Source: Oscillospiraceae bacterium (GTDB lineage Bacteria > Bacillota > Clostridia > Oscillospirales > Oscillospiraceae). From it: a DNA stretch of 64,000 bases. The notes below the pieces were generated by a model. It saw only the letters and a list, made by a program, of their open reading frames with translations, ran no database searches and was not told the origin of the DNA. A program made the position numbers and the translations under genes. The stretch spans positions 51,960-115,959 of the forward strand of contig WRAB01000006.1 of the NCBI GenBank assembly GCA_009780435.1, written 5' to 3'. This document shows positions 8,512 to 17,929 of the stretch, in pieces; the stretch's first letter is position 1; every line of letters begins with the position of its first letter.

Positions 8512-9525
8512 ATGATACAAGACCTATTGCTGGCCCTTGCCGTAAGTTTTGGCGTAACAGTCTTCTTTGGGCTCTGGCTCATCCCTAAGTTGCGACAGAT
8601 GAAGGCGGGGCAGAGTATCCGAGAAGACGGCCCGGTCTGGCACATGGCAAAACAGGGGACGCCCACCATGGGGGGCCTCATGTTCATTGTCGGTATTGGC
8701 GTGGCCTGTTTTACTGTGGGGGCATTTGCCTTCCGTGCGGGGCAATGGGGCCATGGGATTGTGTTTCTCTTCTCTCTCTTCTATGCGGGGATTGGATTTC
8801 TCGACGACTATGAAAAACTCAAGAAAAAGCAAAATCTTGGCCTCACCGCCGCCCAGAAGTTTTTGATCCAGTTGGTGGTGGCCATTGTATTGGTTTTGAT
8901 CTTACGCCATCTGGGCTTTTTATCCCCGAACCTGTATGTCCCCTTCGTGGGAGCCACCCTGTATCTGCCGGAGACAGTGTATTTTATCTTCGCCGCATTT
9001 GTGATCCTGGGGACGGTCAACGCCGTCAATATTACCGACGGTGTCGATGGCCTGGTGACAGGTGTGAGCCTCCCGGTGGCCATCTGCTTCGGGGCCTTGG
9101 CGATCCATTGGGGTACGCTCTACGGGGAGCTGGGGATTTTTGCGGGAGCCCTCATCGGCGGCCTGTTGGCCTTTCTACTCTTCAATTTCAACCCGGCAAA
9201 GGTGTTTATGGGCGATACGGGCTCCCTCTTTTTGGGCGGCGCCATCTGCGGATTGGCCTTTGCCATGAATGTCCCTTTGATTCTGGTGCCTCTGGGTGTG
9301 ATCTATATCGTCGAGACCCTGTCGGATATTATCCAGATCGTATATTTCAAAAAAACCGGCGGTAAACGGTTCTTTCGGATGGCACCTCTCCACCACCACT
9401 TTGAGATGGGGGGCTGGTCAGGGAAAAAGTGGAGCGAAAAAAAGGTATTTTTCGTCTTTTCCGCCATAAGCGCCATCTGCGCTGTGATTGCATTTTTCTC
9501 TGTATCCGTGCGATACGGTATATGA
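8512..9525 (+). CDS. mraY: Phospho-N-acetylmuramoyl-pentapeptide transferase
   Basis: MraY transfers phospho-MurNAc-pentapeptide to undecaprenyl phosphate, making lipid I. The 337-residue polytopic protein shows the family motifs: GTPTMGGL early, FLDDYEK, NAVNITDGVDGL, FMGDTGSLFLGG and the PLHHHFE histidine motif near the C-terminus. About ten hydrophobic segments are visible. It sits between murE and ftsW; murD, often placed here, is missing. Confidence 0.95.
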   Translation: MIQDLLLALAVSFGVTVFFGLWLIPKLRQMKAGQSIREDGPVWHMAKQGTPTMGGLMFIVGIGVACFTVGAFAFRAGQWGHGIVFLFSLFYAGIGFLDDYEKLKKKQNLGLTAAQKFLIQLVVAIVLVLILRHLGFLSPNLYVPFVGATLYLPETVYFIFAAFVILGTVNAVNITDGVDGLVTGVSLPVAICFGALAIHWGTLYGELGIFAGALIGGLLAFLLFNFNPAKVFMGDTGSLFLGGAICGLAFAMNVPLILVPLGVIYIVETLSDIIQIVYFKKTGGKRFFRMAPLHHHFEMGGWSGKKWSEKKVFFVFSAISAICAVIAFFSVSVRYGI

Positions 9526-9545
9526 TGAACAGGAGGTGACAGTCC

Positions 9546-10742
9546 TTGATCAGCGATGCGAAACGTCCCCGGCAAGCAGTTCAATCAAACAGCGAGACCA
9601 GGCTCCGGGATGAACCCCGGACGAACACGCGGCGGATGCCTATGGATTTGCCTTTCTTTCTGCTCGTTCTTCTCCTCCTCTCCATCGGCGTGATCATGGT
9701 GCTCTCGGCCAGTTTTGCCAGCGCCTATTATGATGTCACTCGAGTGACCGGGGGTAATCCCACCTATTATTTCTTCCGTCAATCGGTATTTGCCGTATCC
9801 GGCGTTCTGCTCATGTTGGTCGTCAGCCGGTTTCCCACCAGTTTCTTTCGGCACATCTCATTTTGGGGCCTTTTGATCTCTGTGGGCCTACTGGTGCTGG
9901 TGCCGATCATCGGCGTGGAGGTCAATCAGGCCCAGCGGTGGATCAGTCTGGGATTTACTAACTTCCAGCCCTCGGAAATTGCGAAAATTGCGATTGTGCT
10001 GGCCTTTGCCAACATGATCTGCACGTATAAAGACAAGATGAAGACCTTTCGCTATGGCGTGTTGCCCTTTGTGATTGTCATGACAGCAATTGTCGCCCTG
10101 CTCATGCTCCAGCCCCACATCTCAGCTGCGGTCATTATTTTAGGCGTGGGTGTGGCGATGATGTTTTTAGGCGGTACCCAGTTGGGGTGGTTTGTGGGCG
10201 GCTTCGGCGTTGTAGCGGCCCTGGGCTTTGTGGTGGTGAACCATTTTGGTCACGCCTCCGCCCGAATCGCCTCCTGGCAGGCTCCCTTTGACAACCCGCT
10301 GACAGGCGGTTGGCAGATCATCCAGAGTCTTTACGCCATCGGCTCTGGCGGGGTACTGGGCCTCGGTCTCGGCCAGTCCAGGCAGAAGTATCTGTACCTG
10401 CCGGAAGAGCACAACGACTACATATTTGCCATCGTCGCCGAAGAGCTGGGCTTTGTAGGCGTCATGCTGATCCTCAGCCTGTTTGCCGTTTTGATCGTCC
10501 GGGGCTATTGGATATCCCTCCACGCAAAGACCAAGTTTGCAAGTCTCGTCGCGGCGGGGATGACGAGCCTCTTGGCCATCCAGACCTTTTTAAACGTGGG
10601 AGTTGTGACAAATTTGCTCCCCGCCACGGGGATATCTCTCCCATTCTTCAGCTATGGCGGCACGGCCCTCTGGTTCCAACTCATCGCCATGGGCGTAATT
10701 CTAAGCGTATCCCGGGAGATCCCGGCGAAAAGAGAAGGGTAA
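9546..10742 (+). CDS. ftsW: Septal peptidoglycan polymerase FtsW (SEDS family)
   Basis: FtsW polymerises lipid II at the septum with its partner PBP. The 398-residue protein has a basic N-terminal tail of about 33 residues, then some ten membrane segments with SEDS signatures: AQRWISLGFTNFQPSEIAK, PDHNDYIFAIVAEELGF-like PEEHNDYIFAIVAEELGF, and a C-terminal LPFFSYGGTAL. The TTG start at 9546 is supported by AGGAGGTGA six bases upstream. SpoVE is the sporulation paralogue of this family and cannot be excluded. Confidence 0.93.
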   Translation: MISDAKRPRQAVQSNSETRLRDEPRTNTRRMPMDLPFFLLVLLLLSIGVIMVLSASFASAYYDVTRVTGGNPTYYFFRQSVFAVSGVLLMLVVSRFPTSFFRHISFWGLLISVGLLVLVPIIGVEVNQAQRWISLGFTNFQPSEIAKIAIVLAFANMICTYKDKMKTFRYGVLPFVIVMTAIVALLMLQPHISAAVIILGVGVAMMFLGGTQLGWFVGGFGVVAALGFVVVNHFGHASARIASWQAPFDNPLTGGWQIIQSLYAIGSGGVLGLGLGQSRQKYLYLPEEHNDYIFAIVAEELGFVGVMLILSLFAVLIVRGYWISLHAKTKFASLVAAGMTSLLAIQTFLNVGVVTNLLPATGISLPFFSYGGTALWFQLIAMGVILSVSREIPAKREG

Positions 10743-10751
10743 GCTCACTGT

Positions 10752-10795
10752 GTCCGCCGAAGGCGGACGAAATTAGAATCATCGCCAGAGGCGAT
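10752..10795 (+). repeat. Pair of short intergenic hairpins
   Basis: GTCCGCC-GAA-GGCGGAC (10752-10768) and ATCGCC-AGA-GGCGAT (10781-10795) lie between ftsW and murG, followed by a TTGTTCATTGTTATCTGTTAA segment that resembles other intergenic repeats at 44936 and 48935. There is no T-tract, so a terminator is unlikely inside this operon. Confidence 0.6.
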
Positions 10796-10842
10796 ACCAA
10801 AATTGTTCATTGTTATCTGTTAAGTTAGAAAGGAGGGGTTCG

Positions 10843-11973
10843 ATGCGGTTTTTATTTGCCTGCGGCGGGACGGCGGGACATATTTATCCGGCCATTGCCG
10901 TGGCGGGACGGCTTCGGACTCTGATCCCCGACTGTGAAATTCTATTTGTCGGTGCCGCGGGCAAGATGGAGATGGATCTCGTCCCCCGGGAGGGGTATGA
11001 CATCAAAGGGCTGAAGATTACAAATCTCCAGCGGCAGATATCTGTACAAGGACTCGTCCACAACATCGGGACGATCAAGAATCTGGCCTTCTCCATGGGC
11101 GAGGCGGGGCGGATATTAGCCGGCTTCCGTCCGGACGTGGCCGTGGGTACTGGGGGATACGTCTGTTACCCGATGCTATATAAGGCGGCCAAGATGGAGA
11201 TTCCCACGGCGGTACATGAATCTAATATGGTGCCGGGACTCACTACAAAAATGCTAGCGGAACGGGTGGATCGGGTCATGGTGGGCTTTGACGGTGCCCA
11301 AAAGGCCTATAAGCGATCACGGCGGGTGACCTATACCGGCACACCGGTACGGAGCGAGTTTTTAGATTTAACAAAAGAAGAGGCCAGAGCGCGATTGGGT
11401 CTTGATATGGACAGGCCTCTGGTGGTGTCCTTCTGGGGTTCTCTGGGGGCCGCTAAGATGAACCGGGACATGCAGGGCTTTATTCGGCTCAATTACAACC
11501 GAGAGGGATTTCGCCACATCCACGCCACCGGTGGGGGAGAGAAGGGACAAAAAGCCCTGCTCGACGCCTTAGAGATGCAAGGTGTGACGGATGCGAAGGA
11601 CTACGGGATCGACATCCGTGCTTATATCCACGATATGCCGACAGTCATGGCGGCGGCGGATCTGGTGCTCTGTCGAGCGGGGGCGTCCACCCTGGCGGAG
11701 TTGACCGCCTTGGGCAAGCCCGCTATCCTGGTGCCGTCCCCCAATGTGACGGCGAACCACCAAGAGGAAAATGCCAAGGCCTTAGAGCGGGGCGGCGGCG
11801 CTCGAATGATCCGAGAGCAGGACTGCTCCGGCAAGACACTGTATGACGCCGTGTCCGCCCTTTTGGCCGATCCCATCCGGCTCCGGGACATGGGAAAAGC
11901 TATGCAGGACATGGGAAACCCGCGGGCGACGGATGCCATCACGGAGATTGTCCTGGAGATTATGAGAAAGTAA
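10843..11973 (+). CDS. murG: UDP-GlcNAc:lipid I GlcNAc transferase
   Basis: MurG adds GlcNAc to lipid I on the inner face of the membrane, giving lipid II. The 376-residue GT28/GT-B protein has the N-terminal glycine loop GGTAGHIYPA (about residues 8-17), GTGGYVCYP, and the C-terminal donor-binding region with CRAGASTLAEL and PSPNVTANHQEENA. ATG at 10843 follows AAAGGAGGGG; a GTG or ATG farther upstream would add eleven residues from the intergenic repeat. It is separated from ftsW by 100 bases of hairpins. Confidence 0.95.
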   Translation: MRFLFACGGTAGHIYPAIAVAGRLRTLIPDCEILFVGAAGKMEMDLVPREGYDIKGLKITNLQRQISVQGLVHNIGTIKNLAFSMGEAGRILAGFRPDVAVGTGGYVCYPMLYKAAKMEIPTAVHESNMVPGLTTKMLAERVDRVMVGFDGAQKAYKRSRRVTYTGTPVRSEFLDLTKEEARARLGLDMDRPLVVSFWGSLGAAKMNRDMQGFIRLNYNREGFRHIHATGGGEKGQKALLDALEMQGVTDAKDYGIDIRAYIHDMPTVMAAADLVLCRAGASTLAELTALGKPAILVPSPNVTANHQEENAKALERGGGARMIREQDCSGKTLYDAVSALLADPIRLRDMGKAMQDMGNPRATDAITEIVLEIMRK

Positions 11974-12031
11974 CAGATATGGTCATAGAAGAATACCGAT
12001 AACCTTACAGCCCCTATTTGCATAAGATGGC

Positions 12032-12060
12032 TTGAGGTATTATTCTGTGCTGGGGATAAT
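12032..12060 (+). promoter_or_regulatory. Candidate promoter upstream of murA
   Basis: TTGAGG at 12032-12037 and GATAAT at 12055-12060 are 17 bases apart, about 30 bases before the murA start. It could give murA-ftsQ a supply independent of the upstream dcw genes. Confidence 0.5.
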
Positions 12061-12091
12061 TCCTAAATGTAACGTTTGCGGGGGATATACT

Positions 12092-13345
12092 ATGGGAAAA
12101 CTCAAGATAAATGGCGGAAAGAGACTAGAGGGGACGCTGGCCGTGCAGGGCGCGAAAAACAGTGTGCTCCCCATTCTGTCTGCCTCCATTTTAATAGCGG
12201 GCGAAAGCATATTGAAAAACTGTCCCGATTTAAAAGATGTGGACGCCGCCATGGCCATTTTACGCCATCTGGGCTGTCAGGTCACGCGGAGCGGGAAAGA
12301 CATCTATATTGACGCGCGCACACTCACAACCTCACAAATTCCTGATCAACTTATGCGGGAGATGCGCTCCTCTGTGATTTTCCTGGGTGCGATTCTGGGT
12401 CGAACCGGGGAGGCGGTACTCTCCATGCCGGGCGGATGTGAGCTTGGGCCACGGCCCATTGACCTGCATCTGAAAGCGTTACGGGCGCTGGGGGCTACAA
12501 TCGAAGAACGGGGCGGCAATATCGTCTGCCGGGCAGAAAAACTCCGGGGCGCGGCAATCAATTTAGACAGTCCCAGTGTGGGGGCCACGGAGAACGCCAT
12601 GTTGGCCGCTGTCTGTGCCACGGGAGAGACGGTCATCACCAATGCCGCCAGAGAGCCGGAGATTGTCGATCTCCAGAACTTTTTAGTCAAAGCGGGGGCC
12701 GAGATCACAGGGGCGGGCACTTCCACTATCACCGTGTCAGGCGGCCCTTTGGGGGTGCAAGTGACCCACAAGATACTCCCGGATCGCATTGTAGCTGCTA
12801 CATATCTGTCAGCAGTGGCCTGTGCCGGTGGGCGGCTGGAACTGACGGATATTGTCCCAGATCACATTGAGACCGCGTTAAACTGTCTGCGGAACGCCGG
12901 TTGCCAGATCCAGGTAGTGGGAGATCGTGTACAGCTGAGTTCAGACGGAGAACTGCGGGCGATTTCTCCCGTCGTCACCCGGCCCTATCCCGGATTTCCC
13001 ACAGATGCCCAACCCTGTCTCGTAGCCGCCTTGACTGTGGCCCAGGGAACGTCTGTCTTTATTGAGACGATATTTCGCAATCGCTACCGCTATGTGGATG
13101 AACTGCGACGCATGGGTGCAGATATCAAGCTGGAGGGGCGCGCGGCAATGGTCACCGGCGTCAAACGCCTGACGGGTACCAGTGTCGCAGCGACAGATCT
13201 CCGGGGCGGTGCCGCATTGGTGGTAGCGGGCTTAGCCGCAGATGGGGAGACCACAGTTGGCGAGATAGACCACATTGAACGGGGCTATGATGATTTGACC
13301 GGAGCGCTTCGCAGATTGGGGGCGGACATCTCCCGGCTTGCATAG
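12092..13345 (+). CDS. murA: UDP-N-acetylglucosamine 1-carboxyvinyltransferase
   Basis: MurA transfers enolpyruvate from PEP to UDP-GlcNAc, the first committed step of peptidoglycan synthesis. The 417-residue EPSP-synthase-like protein has the N-terminal GAKNSVLPI signature and the active-site loop MPGGCELGPRPIDLH with Cys116, the residue attacked by fosfomycin. ATG at 12092 follows GCGGGGGATA; a longer reading would start inside the promoter. murA in this position, instead of murC/murB, is a variant of the Firmicutes dcw order. Confidence 0.95.
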   Translation: MGKLKINGGKRLEGTLAVQGAKNSVLPILSASILIAGESILKNCPDLKDVDAAMAILRHLGCQVTRSGKDIYIDARTLTTSQIPDQLMREMRSSVIFLGAILGRTGEAVLSMPGGCELGPRPIDLHLKALRALGATIEERGGNIVCRAEKLRGAAINLDSPSVGATENAMLAAVCATGETVITNAAREPEIVDLQNFLVKAGAEITGAGTSTITVSGGPLGVQVTHKILPDRIVAATYLSAVACAGGRLELTDIVPDHIETALNCLRNAGCQIQVVGDRVQLSSDGELRAISPVVTRPYPGFPTDAQPCLVAALTVAQGTSVFIETIFRNRYRYVDELRRMGADIKLEGRAAMVTGVKRLTGTSVAATDLRGGAALVVAGLAADGETTVGEIDHIERGYDDLTGALRRLGADISRLA

Positions 13346-13389
13346 GGGGCTTACAAAACCTCCTTGGATAACACACTAGGAGAGTACAC

Positions 13390-14151
13390 ATGGCAGAACA
13401 ACGACCCTATCGTAGATCACGGCGGAGGCGGAGACGATCCTTATTAGGAAGACTTTTGACATTTACGTGTATTTGTCTGATTCTATTCCTTGGGATCTCC
13501 GTCTTTTTCCGGGTCAGTGAGATTCGAGTGGAGGGCGACACCAGATATACCGGTGAACAGGTGCAAGCCGCCTCTGGGGTAGATCACAGGGCGCATATGT
13601 TTTTCATCAACCCCGCCGCCATCCGAGACAACATCCGCCGCCAGTTGCCCTATGCGGATCAAGTGGAAATCAGGCGTCAGTTCCCCGGTAGTCTGGAGAT
13701 CACTGTAACCGACAGCGCCCCCATTGCCTTTATCCGGGCAGAGCGGGGATATCTGATTTTGGACAGGCAGTGCCGGGTGTTGGAGATTCGGGACAGCCTC
13801 GACCTCCCCGACCTCATCCCCATTGTGGGGGTCAGCCCCATTTTGCCCGTCGAGGGGACGATTATCACGCCGGGTGAGATCGGACAGGGAAAAGTGACCT
13901 ATCTCCAGAGCCTACTACCCATCATAGAAGGGCTAGGAATCGCAGATCAAGTGGAGCGCATTGAAGTTGCACATGTGAATGAGATACGCCTGATCTATGC
14001 CGATGGACGGTTTGAGGTGCTCCTGGGGCCAAACCGGGATTTAGACTATAAATTGGCCATGCTTTTGGGTACGGTGGAGCGGATCGGAGAGTATGAGCGG
14101 GGCATCATCGACCTCTCGCAAGGCGGTCCCGCCCACTTTAGACCGACATAA
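13390..14151 (+). CDS. ftsQ: Cell division protein FtsQ/DivIB
   Basis: A 253-residue bitopic protein. A strongly basic start (RRSRRRRRRS around residues 6-16) precedes one membrane segment at about 21-38. A POTRA domain follows (FFRVSEIRVEGDTRYTGEQV to about residue 110), then the beta domain of FtsQ/DivIB. The protein bridges FtsL and DivIC in the divisome. It lies directly before the ftsZ promoter region. Confidence 0.88.
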   Translation: MAEQRPYRRSRRRRRRSLLGRLLTFTCICLILFLGISVFFRVSEIRVEGDTRYTGEQVQAASGVDHRAHMFFINPAAIRDNIRRQLPYADQVEIRRQFPGSLEITVTDSAPIAFIRAERGYLILDRQCRVLEIRDSLDLPDLIPIVGVSPILPVEGTIITPGEIGQGKVTYLQSLLPIIEGLGIADQVERIEVAHVNEIRLIYADGRFEVLLGPNRDLDYKLAMLLGTVERIGEYERGIIDLSQGGPAHFRPT

Positions 14152-14272
14152 TTTTTATTGGGAAGTAGCCAAATTTATGTAACTATTTGTTCATTTCCGT
14201 TACGGAATCGGCATATTTGGTGCTATTTAATAAAAAAACGCCAAAAAATTTCACAAAATCACGGGTATACTC

Positions 14273-14301
14273 TTGACCGCAGGGTAATTTCACTATACAA
14301 T
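14273..14301 (+). promoter_or_regulatory. Sigma-A type promoter of ftsZ
   Basis: TTGACC at 14273-14278 and TACAAT at 14296-14301 are 17 bases apart in the AT-rich 244-base gap between ftsQ and ftsZ. The leader to the ATG is about 90 bases. Confidence 0.7.
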
Positions 14302-14395
14302 AAGCGGAGTTATTATGTCATGTACATTTACCGTAACATGAACCGGAGGCAAAACCGACGGCCATGCGCCGGTAAAGATATTAGGAGGAATCAAA

Positions 14396-15532
14396 ATGTC
14401 TTTCACACAGGACACAGGGCCGGACAATGTGGTAACCATTAAAGTTGTCGGTGTCGGCGGTGCAGGAAACAATGTGGTCAACCGGATGGTCGATTCCGGC
14501 ACAAAGGGAATTGAGTTTATCGCCGTCAACACAGACAAGCAGGCGCTGGCGGTATCCTCCGCCAACCAGAAAATCCAGATCGGCGAGAAGTTGACCCACG
14601 GCCAAGGCGCCGGCTCCAATCCGGAGATCGGTAAGAAGAGCGCCGAAGAGAGCCGCAACAACGTGGCCAAAGCCTTTGAAGACGCAGATATGATCTTCAT
14701 CACCGCCGGTATGGGCGGCGGAACGGGCACAGGGGCCGCGCCCGTGGTGGCGGACATTGCCAGAGAATCGGATATTTTAACCGTTGGCGTCATTACCAGG
14801 CCCTTCAGCTTTGAGGGCAAGCGCCGGGCCAATCAAGCCGAAGAGGGGATCAAAGAACTCTTAAGCAAGGTGGACTCCCTGCTGGTTATCCCCAATGACC
14901 GGATTAAATACGCCACAGATCAGAAGGTGACCTTTGCCAACGGCTTTGAGATCGCCGACGATGTGCTCCGCCAGGCGGTCACCAGTATCTCGGACTTGAT
15001 TAAAAACACCGGGTTCATCAATCTGGACTTCGCCGACGTGACCGCCATCATGAAAGATGCGGGCTATGCCCACATGGGCGTGGGACACGCCGCCGGTAAG
15101 GGCAAAGCGGAAGACGCCGCCCGTGCCGCCGTATCCAGCCCCCTTATGGAGACCTCCATTGACGGCGCCAAGGGCGTCCTGGTCAACATCACCGGTTCTA
15201 TGGACATCGGCTTGGACGATGTGGAAGCCGCCGCCAGCCTTGTGCAGGAGGCCGCCCACCCCGATGCCAATATCATCTTCGGCGCCACCTTTGACGAGGA
15301 TATGGACGACGAGATCCGCGTCACCGTCATCGCCACCGGGTTTGACGACCATCCCGCCAACCTCTACAAGCGGACAGAGGAACGGGAGCGTAAAACGGAC
15401 GAGGGCGGGCTCTTCTCCGCCGCCGCCCAAAAAGTAGAGGCCGACACAATCCCCGCCGCTGACACCGCCAGCGACGCCGGGGAAGAGGATGATCCATTTG
15501 ATACCATCTTCAAGATTTTTAACTCCAAATAA
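14396..15532 (+). CDS. ftsZ: Cell division GTPase FtsZ
   Basis: FtsZ is the tubulin-like GTPase that forms the Z ring. The 378-residue protein has [14 protein letters not shown] at the N-terminus, the tubulin signature GGGTGTG at residues 107-113, and the NxDxxD-type synergy loop (NLDFADV near 210). A variable linker after about residue 320 ends in [10 protein letters not shown], the conserved C-terminal peptide that binds FtsA/SepF/EzrA-type partners. AGGAGGA sits 8 bases before the ATG. A terminator follows closely. Confidence 0.97.
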   Translation: MSFTQDTGPDNVVTIKVVGVGGAGNNVVNRMVDSGTKGIEFIAVNTDKQALAVSSANQKIQIGEKLTHGQGAGSNPEIGKKSAEESRNNVAKAFEDADMIFITAGMGGGTGTGAAPVVADIARESDILTVGVITRPFSFEGKRRANQAEEGIKELLSKVDSLLVIPNDRIKYATDQKVTFANGFEIADDVLRQAVTSISDLIKNTGFINLDFADVTAIMKDAGYAHMGVGHAAGKGKAEDAARAAVSSPLMETSIDGAKGVLVNITGSMDIGLDDVEAAASLVQEAAHPDANIIFGATFDEDMDDEIRVTVIATGFDDHPANLYKRTEERERKTDEGGLFSAAAQKVEADTIPAADTASDAGEEDDPFDTIFKIFNSK

Positions 15533-15548
15533 GTAGTAGGTAAGGCAA

Positions 15549-15582
15549 TGGGGCCATCTGAATCAGGTGGCCCTGTTTTTAT
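15549..15582 (+). terminator. Rho-independent terminator after ftsZ
   Basis: GGGCCA-T-CTGA (15551-15561) pairs with TCAG-G-TGGCCC (15563-15573), followed by TGTTTTTATA. It ends the dcw transcript. Confidence 0.8.
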
Positions 15583-15601
15583 ATAGGGAACACCCCACCC
15601 G

Positions 15602-15631
15602 TTGATTAAACTACCCCACAGGAGTTATACT
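15602..15631 (+). promoter_or_regulatory. Candidate promoter of the YihY-family gene
   Basis: TTGATT at 15602-15607 and TATACT at 15626-15631 are 18 bases apart, about 22 bases before the start codon. Confidence 0.5.
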
Positions 15632-15653
15632 ACTACCCATACAGGAGGTGCAC

Positions 15654-16475
15654 ATGGCGAGACGAGCGCTGTCGATTATCAGTTTTTTTGGCGAGATGAT
15701 ACAGACTTATCAGGTGCGGCGGGTGTCTCGATCCGCTGCGGAATTTGCGTATTTTCTCACCTTGTCCATCTTCCCGCTGCTCATCTGCGCCGTGGCGATT
15801 TTGGCCAGCTTTGAGTTGACTTTGGCGGGCCTGTTTGACGACCTCTGGGCGGAGGAAATTGTACAGGCGGTGTTGAGCTATCTCTCCCACGTGGGAGAGA
15901 TACCCAGCGTCCGGATTTTGACCATCGCCATTATGCTGATTCTCACCGCCAGCTCCGCCGCATTTCGGGCCATGGCCAAGATCATGGCGGATATGCAGGG
16001 GGCACCTCGATATCGTGGGGTGCTGGGGTTTGTGGTCAGCTTTGTGTTCTCCCTGCTCCTGCTCTTTACCATCTATTTCTCCGTGCTTATGATCACCACC
16101 GGGACTTGGCTCATGGAGGAGGTGGAGGCCATAACGGGGATTTACGGTTTGGCGGTCGTCTGGCAGAGCCTGCGTTTTGTCGTGCTCTTTACGGTAGCTG
16201 TCGTGGTGGTGCATCTGATCTATATCTTCACAGCGCCGAAAGAGCCTCGCATCCGCTATCTACCCGGTGCGCTCTTGGCCACCATAGCCCTGGTGACGGG
16301 GAGCATGATCTTCTCCCTATTTATGGGGGCCTCGGCCCGGTATCCGCTGATTTACGGGTCACTGGCATCGTTTATCCTGCTCATGATCTGGTGCTATCTG
16401 TGCGGTAATATTCTCATAATCGGCAACATGTTCAACTTTGTGCTGCACAAGCGGCGGGAGCGGCAGCGGGACTAA
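15654..16475 (+). CDS. YihY/virulence factor BrkB family membrane protein
   Basis: A 273-residue polytopic protein of the YihY/BrkB family; the former RNase BN annotation of this family is obsolete. It opens with the family pattern SRSAAEFAYFLTLSIFPLLI and has about six membrane segments, with the conserved RYPLIYGSLASFILLMIWCYL block near residues 225-247. Its molecular role is not established; a transport or envelope function is usually assumed. ATG at 15654 follows AGGAGGT. It has its own promoter and sits alone between ftsZ and murT. Confidence 0.85.
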   Translation: MARRALSIISFFGEMIQTYQVRRVSRSAAEFAYFLTLSIFPLLICAVAILASFELTLAGLFDDLWAEEIVQAVLSYLSHVGEIPSVRILTIAIMLILTASSAAFRAMAKIMADMQGAPRYRGVLGFVVSFVFSLLLLFTIYFSVLMITTGTWLMEEVEAITGIYGLAVVWQSLRFVVLFTVAVVVVHLIYIFTAPKEPRIRYLPGALLATIALVTGSMIFSLFMGASARYPLIYGSLASFILLMIWCYLCGNILIIGNMFNFVLHKRRERQRD

Positions 16476-16478
16476 ATC

Positions 16479-16507
16479 TTGCCTGATAGTCAGATTTATG
16501 GCATAAT
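16479..16507 (+). promoter_or_regulatory. Candidate promoter of murT-gatD
   Basis: TTGCCT at 16479-16484 and CATAAT at 16502-16507 are 17 bases apart, about 40 bases before murT. Confidence 0.6.
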
Positions 16508-16547
16508 ATAGTGCGCAATCATAACGCCCCAAAAAGAGAGGAATCCC

Positions 16548-17921
16548 ATGAGACGACTTCGGATCGTATTGGCTATATTACTATGCAAGTTGGCCCGGTG
16601 GGGGCTCCGCCGTCTGGGGCGGGGCGGGACGAATCTGCCCGGGAAGCTGGCGGTGCGGATTTGTCCTGATCTGCTGGGCAGTTTGGGGCGGCAGGTATAC
16701 ACCATTCTGGTCACCGGAACCAACGGCAAGACCACGTCATCGCGCATGTTGGAGCAGTGTTTGGAAAACGCAGCGATCCCCGCTTTTTCCAATCGATCCG
16801 GGGCCAATCTACTGACGGGGATCACGGCGGAATTTGTGGCCAACGCCACCTGGACGGGGAAGATGCGATTTGCCCACGCCATCATCGAGTGCGACGAGGC
16901 GGCGTTTCGGCACACAGCGCCCCTGTTGGACGCTAAAATCGTGCTGATGACCAACGTGTTCCGGGATCAGTTGGACCGCTATGGGGAGATTACCCACACG
17001 TTGAACAGCATCCGGGCGGGGATTGAGCAATCCCCTCACGCCACAGTGTGTATCAACGCCGATTGCGCCATGTCCGTGGACATGATGGCGGGGCTGCCCA
17101 ATCCCGTGCGGTATTTCGGCGTGGAGACACCTTTTTATGGGGATAAGAGCGCAGGCGTGACAGAGGTTACCCGCTGTACCGCCTGTGGCCGGGACTATGT
17201 ATACGAGTACAGGACATACGGGCATCTGGGGAACTATCACTGCCCCGGCTGCGGTTATCATCGGCCAAACGCCCGCATTGCTGTGACCAAAGTGCTATCA
17301 CAGGATATTGACGAGAGCCGGATAGAGGTTCAGATCGGTGATGCCACCCATGAGGCGACCATCAATTTGCCGGGGGCCTATAACATCTACAACGCCGCCG
17401 GGGTCATGGCCGTGGCGGACGCCATGGGATTGGGATTCGAGGTCATCGGCCCCGCATTGGCGGAGTTTCGGGGCGGATTTGGCCGCATGGAGCGCTTTGA
17501 GGTCGGCGGACAGACCATCCGTATGATCCTGGTGAAAAACCCCATCGGATGCAGTCAGGTGTTACATTATCTGGTAGAGGGGCAAGACCCGGTGCTCCTG
17601 ATTTTCTCCCTCAACGATAAAACCGCCGACGGGACGGATGTCTCCTGGATCTGGGACGTGGACGCAGAGGTCTTGGGTCAGATGGAGGATCGCCTCACAG
17701 CGGTCTATTGCGCCGGTACCCGGGCCGACGATCTGGCGGTCTGGCTGAAATACGCCGGGGTGGATTCCGAGAGGATACATGTGGAATACGACGATGACAA
17801 ACTGTTAGAGATCGTAGGCAATGCCACTGTGCCGGTGTATATCATCCCCACCTATACGGCCATGCTGACCCTGCGGGATAAACTGGCCCGGAAATATGGC
17901 CTGGGCCAATTCTGGGAATAG
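16548..17921 (+). CDS. murT: Lipid II isoglutaminyl synthase, Mur ligase-like subunit MurT
   Basis: MurT with GatD amidates the alpha-carboxyl of D-Glu in lipid II, giving D-isoglutamine. The 457-residue chain carries the Mur ligase ATP loop VTGTNGKTTS (about residues 56-65), followed in the middle domain by a zinc ribbon inserted as CTAC...CPGC near residues 211-233, the hallmark that separates MurT from MurC-F. The C-terminal DUF1727 region is present. gatD follows 8 bases downstream, as in most murT-gatD operons. Confidence 0.93.
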   Translation: MRRLRIVLAILLCKLARWGLRRLGRGGTNLPGKLAVRICPDLLGSLGRQVYTILVTGTNGKTTSSRMLEQCLENAAIPAFSNRSGANLLTGITAEFVANATWTGKMRFAHAIIECDEAAFRHTAPLLDAKIVLMTNVFRDQLDRYGEITHTLNSIRAGIEQSPHATVCINADCAMSVDMMAGLPNPVRYFGVETPFYGDKSAGVTEVTRCTACGRDYVYEYRTYGHLGNYHCPGCGYHRPNARIAVTKVLSQDIDESRIEVQIGDATHEATINLPGAYNIYNAAGVMAVADAMGLGFEVIGPALAEFRGGFGRMERFEVGGQTIRMILVKNPIGCSQVLHYLVEGQDPVLLIFSLNDKTADGTDVSWIWDVDAEVLGQMEDRLTAVYCAGTRADDLAVWLKYAGVDSERIHVEYDDDKLLEIVGNATVPVYIIPTYTAMLTLRDKLARKYGLGQFWE

Positions 17922-17929
17922 GAGATCAT

